This document shows positions 23,551 to 35,986 of a DNA stretch of 64,000 nt, one piece after another. The stretch covers positions 55,944,025 to 56,008,024 of the forward strand of contig CP136068.1 of the NCBI GenBank assembly GCA_032622095.1, read 5' to 3'. Below the pieces are notes generated by a model. The model did no database searches and was not told where the DNA came from. It saw only the letters and a list, made by a program, of their open reading frames with translations. How positions within the stretch are numbered: position 1 is the stretch's first letter; every line of letters begins with the position of its first letter. This DNA is from Siphonodentalium dalli (lineage: Eukaryota > Mollusca > Scaphopoda > Gadilida > Siphonodentaliidae). Made by a program: the position numbers and the translations under genes.

Positions 23551-24660
23551 TATCTCAACTTGAAAAGAGAATAATTTCATGTGTTACAGTCAATTAGGAA
23601 TGTGGAAAGTTGAAAGATCTAAGTAATACTAGATTATCAACATGAAGAGATATATAAAGTAAAATCCAAGATGGTTGCTGATGGCTATGTTTTCCAATGA
23701 AATTCAAAAACATTTGATAGCATCCATCTAGTAGATCAATATCAAGATTAATCTGAAGTTTGGTGATGATCGGATGAGGGAAGTGGACTGTAGCCCGTGC
23801 CAAAGGATTTAGTCATGCAAAGAGTAAAATCCATGATGGCTGCTGGTGGCCATGTTTTATGACCAATGACCCCATAATGACTCATGCCCAATATTAACAT
23901 TCATGACAAATTTCATGATGATCAGACAAACAGTACGGCCTGTAGCCCAGGCTAATGGATAGAATTTTGAAATCCAAGATGGCCACTGGCAGCCATGTTT
24001 TTTTGCCAAATGAGCCCAAAATGACTCGTTCCCCATTTACATGTCAATTTTAACATCCATGACAAATTTCATGATGATCTGACCAAAGAAACGACCTGTA
24101 GCCTGTGTCAAAGGATTTAGTCATACAAAGAGTAAAATCCAAGATGGCTACCGGCGGCCATGTTTTTCGGCCAAATGACCCCAAAATTACTCGTTCCCAT
24201 CTATATGTCAATATTAACATCCATGACAAATTTCATGATGATCAGACAAACAGTATGGCCTGTAGCCCGTGCTAATGGATTGAATTTTGAAATCCAAGAT
24301 GGCCACTGGCAGCCATGTTTTTTGGTCGATTGACCCCAAAATGACTCTTTCCCATCTACATGTCAATGTCAACAGCCATGATTTCATAATGATCTGAACA
24401 AAGGTACAGTCTGTAGCCCGTGCCAAAGGATTTAGTCAAGTAAAATCCAAGATGGCTGCTGCGGCCATGTTTTTTGGCCGAATGACCCCAAAATGACTCG
24501 TTCCCAAGGATTCCCATGCAAAGAGTAAAATCCAAGATGGCTGCCAGTGACCATGTTTTCTGGCCGAACGACCTCAAAATTACTCGTTCCCATCTACATG
24601 TCAATATTAACACCCGTGACAAACTTCAAGATGATCAGACGAACACTCCAGCCTGTAGCC
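23551..24660. repeat. R1 element, 5' part
   Basis: Begins after the palindrome GTGTCAATGACAC with TATCTCAACTTG, like the copy at 50807. Modules alternate between an A type (GATTTAGTCATGCAAAGAG) and a B type (TAATGGATTGAATTTTGAAA), so the true repeat is a ~320-bp dimer. It is interrupted at 24661 and 26273 by hAT elements and near 29827 by R2. It appears to end at 32903. Confidence 0.85.
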
Positions 24661-25895
24661 TAGTGGTGTAACGATTCACCGATGCATCGATCTATCGCGA
24701 TACGCCGATACGATGCATCGATACGGAGACAGCATGTGGCAGCATGTGTTGGTCGCTTTTGGTATACTCCGTTCTTCTGTGACGTCGCTTAGCGTCAAAC
24801 AGATACTACTTTGTCATTAACAAGTCCGTTATTACTGACAACTAGCATGCCGGTTGTCATTTAGGGTGAGGTAGGAGGTCCGTTGTAACTGTAAACGTTG
24901 GCAATAAAATATTTTCATCCAATATGTTCGTGGTATTAACTGAGTGTAAGGCTTATTACATTGAAGATCTTTATGAAATTCCCGTGACTTCTACTAACTT
25001 TAACAGTCCGCGTGTATTATTACGTCCGATAGGTTGACAGAAAAAGTATATTAATGCATTAGGTACTAGCTGTGAATATAAACAGTACTGGAAATAACGC
25101 ATATACTAATACGATATTAGTATTCATACCATATACACAGAACATTATCAAAAAACGCTGTTCTTCACTGGCTATTCGCTAAAATCCCAGTTCCGAAGCA
25201 GGAAGGATAACTCTAAATCCAGTGTTAATCCACACAACATACATTATACGTTTCTATACGTTTCAGAAAATGCTAGATACCGGTACACATGGTCCGTCTA
25301 TTACATTACTAGTATGCCGAATTTATTCGCGCACGGAAAGGCGCCTATGGTTATATGATATGGTACATGATAAAAATATCTTGTCGATAATATAAACGAG
25401 CGGCACGAGCCCCAAAAATATTACATAGCACACACTGTAGTCGCATTATCGTCGCACAGGAAAACTGAAAATTGGTCATTATGGACGTTAAAATATGCAT
25501 GTAAACTGATCTAAATTGATCTAATGTCAAGGACAAATTTGTTGACGATAGAATAATATAATCTCTTGTTTTGGTTATTTGTGAAAGTACAATTTGATAA
25601 GTACAATATGATGTCCGGACGCCGGCGGACGTCCCATGAACGAGGGTTCTCAATAACTTATATCACACTCATAATGACTCGTTTAGTCTCATTAACCCAA
25701 TTTTATATGGAACATATTGTATTTGTGTCAAACTGTCAATAGTGTGACATAGATCTACAAGTTAATGTCTTAATGAGGACCCCCTCACTGATACTACTAA
25801 TGATATATATATAACATGCATGTAACGCATCGTATCGTGATCCTAGTATCGCGATACGTATCGTATCGTGGCCTAAGCGTATCGTTACACCTCTA
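24661..25895. mobile_element. non-autonomous hAT-like element (1235 bp)
   Basis: Ends are TAGTGGTGTAACGAT and (complement) TAGAGGTGTAACGAT. The flanks CTGTAGCC and GTGTAGCC are an 8-bp target duplication with one mismatch. Subterminal regions on both sides are full of CGATACG / ATGCATCGAT motifs. Removing the element restores the R1 phrase CCTGTAGCC..TGTGCTAATGGATTGA. The open frames inside have no recognised domain. Confidence 0.85.
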
Positions 25896-26272
25896 GTGTA
25901 GCCTGTGCTAATGGATTGACTTTTGAAATACAATATGGCCACTGGCAGCCATGTTTTTTGGTCGATTGACCCCAAAATGACTCGTTCCCATCTACATCCC
26001 AATGTCAACAGCCATGACAAATTTCATGATGATCCGACCAAAAGTACGACCTGTAGCCCATGCCAAAAGATTTAGTCATGCAAAGAGTAAAATCCAAGAT
26101 GGCGGCCATGTTTTATGGCCGAATAACCCCAAAATGACTCGTTCCCATCTTTTTGACCAAATGGCCCCAAAATGACTTGTTCCCATCAATATGTCAATGT
26201 CAACAGTCATGACAAATTTCATAATGATCCGACCAAACGTACGACCTGTAGCCCGTGCCAAAGGATTTAGTC
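25896..26272. repeat. R1 continuation between two hAT insertions
   Basis: B- and A-type modules continue, with the right half in the phrase GCCAAAGGATTTAGTC, the last 8 bases of which became the target duplication of the next element. Confidence 0.9.
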
Positions 26273-29200
26273 CAGAGATGAAAGAGGGTATCTCTTAAAA
26301 TCCCTGAAACAGAGCGCAGCTCTGAGATTGATTCTCAGCCTCTCCTGGCAGCTTTTCTGGCTTTATTATAGTGGCATTTTTTGGCTGGAAAGTTCAAAAT
26401 TTTGGTCTATATCACAATATTTTAGGAGATCCTCCAATTCATTATATTATTAGATTAAGAACATACACAAATATTTGATAGAATGATAACCATACCTCAA
26501 AATGTATTGATTGAGACCATTTGCATTTATACAGAGGTGCTGTTGTCCATACAGGTACTGCAGTAATTTCACATAGATAGAACACACATTGGAAAGTTCC
26601 TTTAGAGTCAGTTGAAGTTGCAAATTAAATAAAGTTAACTCATCTATACACTGTACATACAGGTATGGTAAACATACTTTTCCATTTTCTTTCTTTTTGG
26701 GATTGTGTAGTTTTTTAGTGAACTGCATGGAGATTTCCTTTTGGAACCTGTCACTGTATGAACTGATTGTGGTTTAGTAGCAGAAATGTTTTCCTTGATT
26801 TGTCCATATTTCCTCACAGACATGATTCTTTATCAGTTTTGCCTTCTGATGTGTGGTTTTTGTTTTTTGGAAATTTTTAGCAGTTCAAGCAAAGCAGTTT
26901 CCTCCTTCTTTTCATTTCTTTTAGTTAACAACTGTTTCTTATACCGACCATACGAGGTTTGAAGATGGTAACAAACACTCTTGTCTATTTTGTCATGATG
27001 AATGTCATCACGATGGAACAACTCCAGTGAAGATTTATTCTTCGATCGGAGTTCATAACGAACAGTTTGATAAGCCGAATAGGTTCTCGTGTGCAGTCTA
27101 TTTGTCGTTTTGTTTACGATGTAGTTCATACTACTAAAGGACTGCTCAACATGTGGTGATGTAAATATACTTAGGCAGGCTTTTACAATCTTACTAACTG
27201 TGGGATATTTGTTATCCTTGAATATTTTCGCCCACCACAAATCTAGTCTGACCGGTTTCCGTTGGCCATCCACAACTTCCAGAGCATATGGTAATGTAGG
27301 ATCTAACTGGATCTTTGATGATTCCATGAAGAAGTTATTTCTATCACAATCCTTCAGAACACTTGGGAAAAATGTACACAATTTCTTGAGTGCATCATTT
27401 GTCACTCCATGACCAATTGCCTTTGGATCAATTGCCGACACATATCGCAAGAACCTGTTGTTCAGGGGGAACTTTTTCAGAATATATTCGGAGGTTTCCA
27501 CATAGGCATCTCGCACCTTCTCCATGAAATTATTCCCAGAATCTTAGTCTGATTTTCGGAACTTTTTCAACAGCATCTCTGTATTTGCACCATAATACAT
27601 TTTAGGTAATGAATGGTGAGACTCATCATCATGTACATCTAAACTTTTGAGTTTTGAATCGCTTACATCTCACACTATTTCATGCTTGATCAAGCATGAC
27701 AGAAAGTGTCTAACCAAATCCACTTGTTCGTCATAAAGTCTGTGAACTAACGGTTCCTTCTGTTCAAACGTCAGGATGAATGATTTGAAAAGTGGCAGAA
27801 TTTCTGAATACAGGCTGAGATCAAGTTCAGTTTTTGTATCAGTGTGGTAAATCTTCTCAATAATTCTCACTTTCCTCTCTTTAGCAGCTACTGTCAACTT
27901 CTTATTGCGAGCTAGGTCTATTATCCTTTTAACTTCTTTTTTGCCACCTTCACTTAGTCCATCGAGTAGTTCAGAGTATATCATTATTTGGTAACATTGT
28001 GAATCGTCATTTGTCAACCACGCAGTGTAAAGAAGTTTTAAGGCTGGCAACATCATCAAAATTGGATTTACGGCATCAAGAACTGAAAGCCACCGGTGTT
28101 CAATCCTATCTTTCGGTGAACTGTAAGTAATGCCTAATAGTGAGCATAGTCTCTCCAAATAGTCACGTAAATCTGGGCACCATTTGAAGTCAATGTGGAC
28201 ATCATCAGTGAGTTTTTCGATGTAGTCATCAAAATGGCTTTTGAAATTCTTAACAACATTATGAACATGATGACAAACATCACCGTCTATGTCAAGCAGA
28301 TGTGATGCCTCCTCGCGAAGGCGAGTTTCGAAGCCACTGGTTTTACCTCGCATATAATTAGTTGAATCAGATAAGTTTGAGATCAGATTATGCAGAGGAA
28401 TGTCATCTTGATCGAATAAGTCCAGAACCATATTGATAAGAGTCTCAGCATTCACCACTTTCATCGAAACTGAAGAATAGTGCTTGACAACAACTTGCTC
28501 CTCCTCTTCACTAAAATACGACACAAGGATGGAAAGTACCTTCTCATTTTTGTTGCTTAAGCACTTATCATTGTTCAGGGAGAATGTTGAATATTTCATG
28601 TCACGAACAAGCGCTTTATGGTATGCTTCTGCCAATCCATCCTAGAGTTTATAACTTGCAGTTGTTCGCTCCATTGGATAACTCCCCAAGTACTGCACGG
28701 TCCCTAGCCATCTCCTTTGCATAGTTTATCAGATGTGGTGTAAGTGATAACGGAAGAGAATTCTCACACAAAAATGCCAATGTTCGGCCTTCTGCATACG
28801 ATTTTCTATCAATAATGTTCACAAAAGATTTCATATCTGGCTTCCGAATGTTATTGGAACACAGATTTCCATCATGCACATTAAGAGGTGCCCCATAGGG
28901 GAGAGTGCACCTTTCACGATCACCACCACCAGGAAGGGATTGTTTTTCTTCTGGTTGCAATATGCCCTGCTTGACTTTTACATTGAAGAAAGTTGCAGAG
29001 AGACTGATTTGTTTGTATGTTTTTACGATGTCCACGATGTAGCACTGAGTTTGAATGTACTTTTAAGGCCTTCTTTCCTTCGTTTCCGTAGCTGATATCT
29101 TTGTTGCACCACAAACATTTTGCGAAGCCAGGACAGTCAATTTTTCGCACAAAGTCAGACAAATAGTCACCATTACCATCCTTTTCCTGAAGCCAGCTCC

Positions 29201-29752
29201 ATTTAAATTTATTTTGAATATTCTCCTCCTTTTTCGAAAGATCTTCCTGACTTTTCAATTCCATCATTTAATGCCGATAACACAAAATAATTATCGCCGA
29301 TCGAGCAATAAACACTTCGAATTCTTGGAAATATATTGGCGCCAGATCGGCACTGTAATTTCAATGTATAATCCATCGCGATTGGCTGATATTGAAGCAT
29401 CGCAGAGTCTCTTGCAATAGCAGCGCCAATCAACAGAGGCATCGTAAATAACTTTGTCTGTGACCGGTGAATCGAAAAGTTAGCCGGTGCTCGTAATAAC
29501 GGCCGGCTTTTTTTTTTTACAAGAACAACAAATCGCCGGCGAACTTAATCGATGTCCGATTTTCGCTTCGCAAACCTCACCCCCTATAATTTTCGTTCGG
29601 ATTTGTAGTTATCTTAAGAAACAATAACCCAAAGCTGCTTAGTAATGAATATTGATGAAATAATTCCGGAATTAATTTTCATTCCGGAAGACTTGTGATT
29701 TTTTTTTGAAAATCCCGGAATTCCGTCAAATTCCGGAAAACTTTCATCTCTG
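26273..29752 (-). mobile_element. hAT-superfamily DNA transposon, second family (3480 bp)
   Basis: Ends are CAGAGATGAAAG and its perfect complement CTTTCATCTCTG. The target duplication ATTTAGTC is perfect (26265-26272 and 29753-29760) and lies inside R1. It encodes a degraded transposase on the minus strand. Its ends and protein differ from the 17460 element, so it is a separate family. An AT-rich region with CCGGAATT motifs precedes the right end. Confidence 0.95.
26833..29267 (-). pseudogene. hAT transposase with BED finger and hATC domain, several breaks
   Basis: On the minus strand it begins MMELKSQEDLSKKEENIQNK. A BED-type finger follows (CLWCNKDISYGN..LKVHSNSVLH). A frameshift near 28950 leads to a frame ending GELSNGANNCKL; a further shift leads to AEAYHKALVRDMKYSTFSLN and a 320-codon frame containing HRWLSVLDAVNPILMMLP. 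Two in-frame stops at about 27672 and 27545 separate that from the C-terminal part, which holds the hATC block LDLWWAKIFKDNKYPTVS, SPHVEQSFSSMNYIV and NRLHTRTYSAYQTVRYEL. The breaks show it is inactive. It is related to hAT-type transposases only; I could not place it in a named family. Confidence 0.88.
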
Positions 29753-29826
29753 ATTTAGTCATGCAAAGAGTAAAATCCAAGATGGCTGCTGGCGGCCATG
29801 TTTTTTGGCCGCTTGACCTAACAAGA
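29753..29826. repeat. R1 remnant between hAT and R2
   Basis: ATGCAAAGAGTAAAATCCA and GGCGGCCATGTTTTTTGG are continued by TTGACCT, where the R2 element starts. Confidence 0.85.
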
Positions 29827-30770
29827 CAGTCAAAGACTGTGGGGTCGCTCACCAGACTGCAAAGACTGATAAGACTGGGACTCTGGAGACCATAACAGTC
29901 AGAAATTTTCATAATCACTTTAAAAGAAGTAGATCTAAACAGGATATGTGGCTAGAGAGGCTTCATGTATGTAGATCGGTGAATATCTACTTTTAAATTA
30001 CCAACTGTACACTACTGATCACACACCTCCAGCTCAACATATCCCCTCCCGACCGGGCTCCAGACTCCAAAGTCTTAGGTTGGAATTTCCCCATAGCCCC
30101 GTCATTTCTTGACAGGTTGACCTCATGTTAACAAATCTGAATATCAGTCACTAAAGGATCCTCCATACTATATGTAAGCTAAATAGTCCAACCTCTCTTG
30201 AGAAGACATTTTAAGTATTACTATAGAGACATACAGTTATGTCCCTGGTCCCACCCTATTTAATCTGGTGACCCCATCTGAATATATTTGAATCCCAGGC
30301 ACCAAAGAACCCTTCATACTAAATATCAGTAAAATAGGTCCGTGTGAAGGAAGCATATTAAGAGGAAAACTGTCCTTTGCTTGGCCCCTAGTTGACCAGG
30401 TGACCCCATTTAAAACAAATGACCCCATTTGAACAAATCTGAACTCCGGTCACACAAGGACCCTTCATACCAAATATGAACCCATTCAACCTGATGGTAC
30501 ATGAGAAGAAGTCGTTTTTAAGAATTACTATGGAGGGCAAGAGTTATGACCCTGGCTTCATAACCATTTGACAGAGTGACCTCATTTGAACAAATCTGAA
30601 TGAGAGTCACCTAGAGAACATCCACACCAAATATGAACCCATTCAGTCTTATGATCTAGAGAAGATGTTCAAAGAATTGTTGACAGATGGATGGGCGGAC
30701 AGACAGATGAACAAGTGACAGATGAGAAATGATGACTATAGCTTCGTCTCAGGTGAGCTTAAAAATTACA
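29827..30770. repeat. R2 module array
   Basis: Starts AACAAGACAGTCAAAGAC with GGGTCGCTCACCAGAC. Modules of ~157 bp follow, containing GACCCCATTTGAACAAATCT, CAGTCACCTAAGGACC, CCTTCATACCAAATAT and GAGTTATGxCCCTGGC. It ends with GATGGGCGGACAGACAG and CTTCGTCTCAGGTGAGC. Confidence 0.85.
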
Positions 30771-31371
30771 TTTCATTGAACAAATCTGTAAATCACCCCC
30801 CCCCCCAACACTGTGGGGACATCCCTGCAAGAATATGACATACATGATTTATTTGAATGCCTGACTATATTGGCTTAACAAAATTTCCATGACCTTGAAA
30901 GCCAGTGCATTCTCTTTTATATGGGAGGCTCCCCATGGGAGACTCGCATATATAAGAGAATGCACAAGCACAGGGTCTTCATTGCTCTCACCAGCACAAC
31001 TCTGGTCATGAAATGGTTAATATTAATAGTAAAAATAAACTTTATCTGTCAAACAGGCAATTTGTATCTGAGATAAACATGGGACAAGATTCCATTCATA
31101 AAGCCACTATCAGCTACCAGTATGTCTTGGAGAGCTGTTGACATTGAGATAATTAATGACTGCAAACATTTTGCAGAGCAATACCAATGTATTGTGTTAC
31201 TCCTACAGCTGTGATCAAAACAAGGATTTTAATGGGGTGAAGTAGATAATATGGTATGGTACAGCATGGTGTGGCAGGGACAGGAGGTGGGTGGGGGGGG
31301 GGGGGGGTTGGGTAGCTGTGATGTGTCTAAAAAAAATCAAAGATCAAAATGCAAACATGTATTTTTTTGTT
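30771..31371. other. NMT intron; 61-nt hairpin and G run
   Basis: A hairpin at 30905-30965 pairs GTGCATTCTCTTTTATATG with CATATATAAGAGAATGCAC. A G run lies near 31292-31309. No coding block is seen. Confidence 0.6.
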
Positions 31372-31909
31372 TTTCGAGTTATGGCTCTGCCCCTATTTGA
31401 CCCAGTGACCCAATTTGAAAAGATCTGAACCCCAGTCACCCAAGGTCCCTCCGTACCAAATATAAGCTAAATCGGACCAATGTTTCTTGAGAAGATGTCA
31501 TTCTAAGAATTACTATGGAGGAATAGTTCAGGCCCTGGTTTCTCAACTAATCAACCTGGTGACCTCATTTGAACAAATCTGAAGTCAATCAAGAACCCTT
31601 CATACCAAATATAAGCTAAATCGGACCAATGGTTCTAGATAAGAAGTCGTTTTAAGAAATACTATGGAGGGAAAGAGTTATGGCCCTGGCTTCGCAACTA
31701 TTTGACCCAGTGACCTCATTTGAACAAATCTGAATGGGAGTCACCTAGGGAACATCCACACCAAATATGAACCCATTCCGTCCAATGGAATCGGAGGAGA
31801 AGATGTTTAAAGAATTGTTGACGGACGGACGGATGATGGACGGTACGACAGACGACGGACGAGGAGTGATGACTATAGCTCCACCGGAGACTTCATCTCA
31901 GGTGAGCTA
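31372..31909. repeat. R2 module array, 3' end
   Basis: Ends with GACGGACGGACGGATGATGG, CTCCACCGGAGACTTCATCT and CAGGTGAGCTAAAAATG, directly abutting R1 (ATGACTCGTTCCCATC). Confidence 0.85.
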
Positions 31910-32903
31910 AAAATGACTCGTTCCCATCTACATGTCATTGTTAACATCCATGACAAATTTCATGACGATCTGACCAAAGGTACGACCTGTAGCCTGTGCC
32001 AAACAATTTAGTCATGCAAAGAGTAAAATCCATGATGGCTGCTAGCGGCCATGTTTTTTGGCCGAACGACCCCAAAGTGACTCGTTCCCATCTACATGTC
32101 AATATTAACATCCATGACAAATTTCAAGATGATCAGAAAAACAGTACCACCTGTAGCCCGTGCTAATGGATTGAATTTTGAAATCCAAGATGGCCACTGG
32201 CAGCTATGTTTTTTGGCCGAATAAGCCCAAAATGACTCTTTCCCATCTACATCCCAATTTCAACAGCCATGACAAATTTCATAATGATCCGACCAAAGGT
32301 ACGACCTGTAGCCCGTGCCAAAGGATTTAGTCATGCAAAGAGTAAAATCCAAGATGGCTGCCCGTGGCCATGTTTTATGGCCGAATGACCCCAAAATGAC
32401 TCGTTCCCATCTATATGTCATTGTTAACATCCATGACAAATTTCATTATGATCCGACCAAAGGTACAGCCTGTAGCCCGTGGCAAACAATTTAGTCATGC
32501 AAAGAGTAAAATCCAAGATGGCTGCCATGTTTTTTGGGCCGAACGACCCCAAAATGACTCGTTCCCATCTACATGTCAATATTAACATCCATGACAAATT
32601 TCATGATGATCAGACAAACGGTAGGACCTGTAGCCCGTGCTAATGGATGGAATTTTGAAATCCAAGATGGTCACTGGCAGCCATGTTTTTTTGCCAAATG
32701 AGCCCAAAATGACTCGTTCCTATCTACATGTCAATGTCAAAAGCTATGACAAATTTTATAATGATCCAACCAAAGGTACGACCTGTAGCCCGTGCTAAAG
32801 GAAATTGTTGACGGATCACGTACACATGCACACACACACACGGACGACGGACGACAAAGCCATGGCAATAGCTCGAACTTTACAAAGTAAAGTTGAGCTA
32901 AAA
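31910..32903. repeat. R1 element, 3' part and terminus
   Basis: A/B alternating modules as at 23551-24660. It ends with CACACACACACGGACGACGG, CCATGGCAATAGCTCGAAC and the palindrome ACTTTACAAAGTAAAGT followed by TGAGCTAAA. Confidence 0.9.
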
Positions 32904-32959
32904 ATGAGGAATGAGAACACATACACAGACACATGGTGATATGTCCCAAGAAGAACCAG

Positions 32960-34085
32960 ATAAACAGGGAATATCCAATCTCAAATGAACAGAAGATGGC
33001 CCTTTAATAACAAAAGAACAGGAGGAAGCAGAGCTTTGAATGAATACTTTGCATCAGTTTTTACTAAAGAAGATACTACAAAAATGCCATTTTCCAAACA
33101 ACAATCGACAACCAGCAACGTGCCATTTTCCAAACAACAAGCGACAACCAGCAACGTAGCAGAATTCCAGAATTTGTGCAAACTTTAGAGTCATTCGTTT
33201 GTGACGCTATTGTTTCACACATGGAAGAAAATATTCTCTTGTCTGACTGTCAGCATGGATTTAGGAATGGCCGATCTTGTAAGACCCAGCTCATAGAATG
33301 TATGTCTGCTATCACCTCCAGTCTTGATGAAAACTAGCCTGTTGATGCAATCTACCTTGATTTCAAGAAAGCCTTTGACAGTGTTCTACATCAAAGGCTT
33401 TTGTTTAGAAATAAAATCATATGGAGTGGGTGAAAATATATGCGATTGGATAGGAGATTTTCTCTTCGACAGGAAGCAATGCGTCAACATAAATGAGCAT
33501 CTTTCAGGGTGAAACAATGTGGCATGCCTCAAGGAAGTGTCCTGGGCCCAATCCTGTTTATTCTGTACAACGACCTCCCAGATAACGTCACGGCAATGTG
33601 CAAAATGTTTGCACGTAAAACACTTCAGTCATAACATCATGTAAACCGCTACTACATGGATGACACGCAAGACAAACATCAAATTTTAGTGAGTTCATCA
33701 GAACGAGATTTGGGTGTTCTCATCGATGATAAGCTAAATTTTGATGCACAGATCAATACAGTGTTCAACAAAGCCAACCAAGTACTCGGCATAATCAACA
33801 GAACCTGCATACAATTAGACATCCCCACATTCAGAGCCCCATATTTCAGCATGGTTTGGTCTATTATCCAATACTGTAACAAAATCTGGAAAGAATTCAA
33901 CGAAGGACGCAAAGTTAGTTCCACATAAGACAAGAGTCATTAAAAGAACGATTAATAAGACTGAACCTGATGTCCTTGAAATTCAGGAGATTCAGGGGTG
34001 ACCTCATAGGTATATAAGATCCTAAATGGATGCTATAGCATTGAGCCAAGCATGTTTTTACAGAAAAGTTTATCTAATATGACTT
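32960..34085 (+). pseudogene. LINE (CR1/Jockey-like) reverse transcriptase fragment
   Basis: Plus-strand pieces in several frames read ALNEYFASVFTKEDT (linker before RT), LSDCQHGFRNGRSCKTQLIE, YLDFKKAFDSVLHQRLL (motif A), GMPQGSVLGPILFILYNDLP (motif B) and YYMDDTQ (motif C, both Asp kept), then SSERDLGVLIDDKLNFD. At least three frameshifts and an in-frame stop (after SSLDEN) inactivate it. A perfect-looking duplication of ~36 bp repeats PFSKQQ..TTSNV near 33085-33150. It lies between the R1 end and the next R2 start. Confidence 0.9.
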
Positions 34086-34089
34086 GAGG

Positions 34090-35235
34090 TCACAAACAAC
34101 AAGACAGTTAATGACTGGGTCGCTCACCAGATTGTAAAGACTTAGAAGACTGGGACTCTGAAGACCATAAGAGTTAGTACTTGTCAAAATTACATAAAAA
34201 CAAGTGCATGTAGTTCTAAACAAGAAAATAGCTAGAGGGTCTCCGTTAAGCAGTGGGGTGTCCACATTGAAATTTTCAACTGCACGCCCCCGATACCTCC
34301 CATCCCATATAGCCTGTCTGTCGCCTCCTAACTTAGGCAAACACACTCCCAAGTTCTTAAAAATTCCTTTGCACATGTTGGAATTTTACAACTGATATCT
34401 CAAGCTTTCCCAACTGTTGCAAAGTTCCAACCTGACATCCCCCCGTTTTAATGGCCGACCCATTCAAACATATTTGAATCCAAACTCTCCATGGACCCTA
34501 CACACCAAATGCCAATCTAACCTATTTTTGAAATGTAACCCAGTCACCTGAGGACCATCCATACTCTATATAGGCTAAATAGACTCTTGAGTATAAGACG
34601 TTTTAAGAATTACCATGGGGTCAAGAGTTATGTCCCTGGTCTAACCCCTATTTGACCTGGTGACCCTATTTGAACAAATCTGAATCCCAGTCACCTAAGG
34701 ACCCTCCATACAAAATATAAGCTAAATATGCTAAATGATTCTTGAGAAGATGTTTAAAGAATAACTATTGAGGTAAAGAGTTATATCCCTGGCTCTGCCC
34801 TGATTTGACCCAGTTATTCAATTTGAACAAATCTGAATCAGTCACCCAAAGACCATCCATACCAAATATATGCTGAATAGGGCTGATGGTTCTTGAGAAG
34901 AAGGTGTTTTAAGAAATACTAGAGAGGGAACAAGTTGCGTCCATGGCCCTAACGCTATTTGACCTGGTGAACAAATTTGAACAAATCTGAATCCCTGTCA
35001 TCCAAGGACTCTGAATACCAAATATAAGCTGAATAGGTCTGATGGTTCCTGATAAAAAAATTTGAAGAATTACAATTGATGGACAAGTTATGTCCCTGGC
35101 CGTGCCCTTATTTGACCTCATTTAAAAAATATGTACCACAGTCACCAAATTTAAGCTGAATAGGTCTGATGGTTCTTGAGAAGAAGACTATAACTCCATT
35201 GGTCAGAGACTTGGTCTCAGATGAGATAAAAAGCC
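34090..35235. repeat. R2 module array
   Basis: Begins AACAAGACAGTTAATGAC with GGGTCGCTCACCAGAT like the copy at 29827. It has about six degenerate ~157-bp modules and ends AGACTTGGTCTCAGATGAG. Confidence 0.8.
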
Positions 35236-35812
35236 CCCTCTTCCATCCAGTTTCCCATATATATAATTGTGTTAGAACACAGGTATTTATTTTTAATATC
35301 AGAATCACACTTGGCATCATTTTTCTCCATGAATACAACAAACTTAAGAATGTGGATTGCTAGTTATCATAGCCATTCTGGGTCATTTATATACAAACAG
35401 CTCACACTGTGACACAGGCATGGCATATGCCTGTCACAACAATAAGATTTAATTTCAATCACAGCTGCCATCGTGACTTTACAATCACCTTTCTGACTTC
35501 TATGCTGTTATTAATAAAACATTCTGTCTCCTATATCTCATTGTGCTGTGTACATATGTTCTGGATTTTAGAGTGATTTATAACCAAATTTGCTGTTGGG
35601 ACTCTAGGTACCTGGGGATGTTATAATGGCAAGAGTTTTTCATATCTTTTAACAAGTTTAAAAAATAAAAACAAAACAAAAAAACAAAAACAAAATCATT
35701 GAGCAAGGAGTTGAATCTAAATTAATCAGTCTAATTTACAAAAATAAAAATATTTTCTTTTTTGTTTTTAATATTTTTTTTATTATTGAGCAATGAGTTC
35801 AATCTGAATTCT
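35236..35812. other. NMT intron, AT-rich, no gene seen
   Basis: A-rich tracts such as AAAACAAAACAAAAAAAC at about 35665; no open frame with recognisable content. Confidence 0.5.
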
Positions 35813-35986
35813 TTTCTTTTTTTTGAGTAATGTCCCTGGCTCCGCCCACATTTGACCCAGTGACCTCATTTGAACAAATCTGAACCCCAGTCACCCAAGG
35901 ACCCTTCATACCAAATATGAACCCATTCGGCCTGATGGCACTTGAGAAGAAGTTGTTTTAAGAATTACTATGGAGGGAAAGAGTTA
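35813..35986. repeat. R2 module, left of the Harbinger insertion
   Basis: GACCCAGTGACCTCATTTGA, AACCCATTCGGCCTGATGG, and GGAGGGAAAGAGTTA, where TTA is the duplicated target. The array resumes at 39167. Confidence 0.9.
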
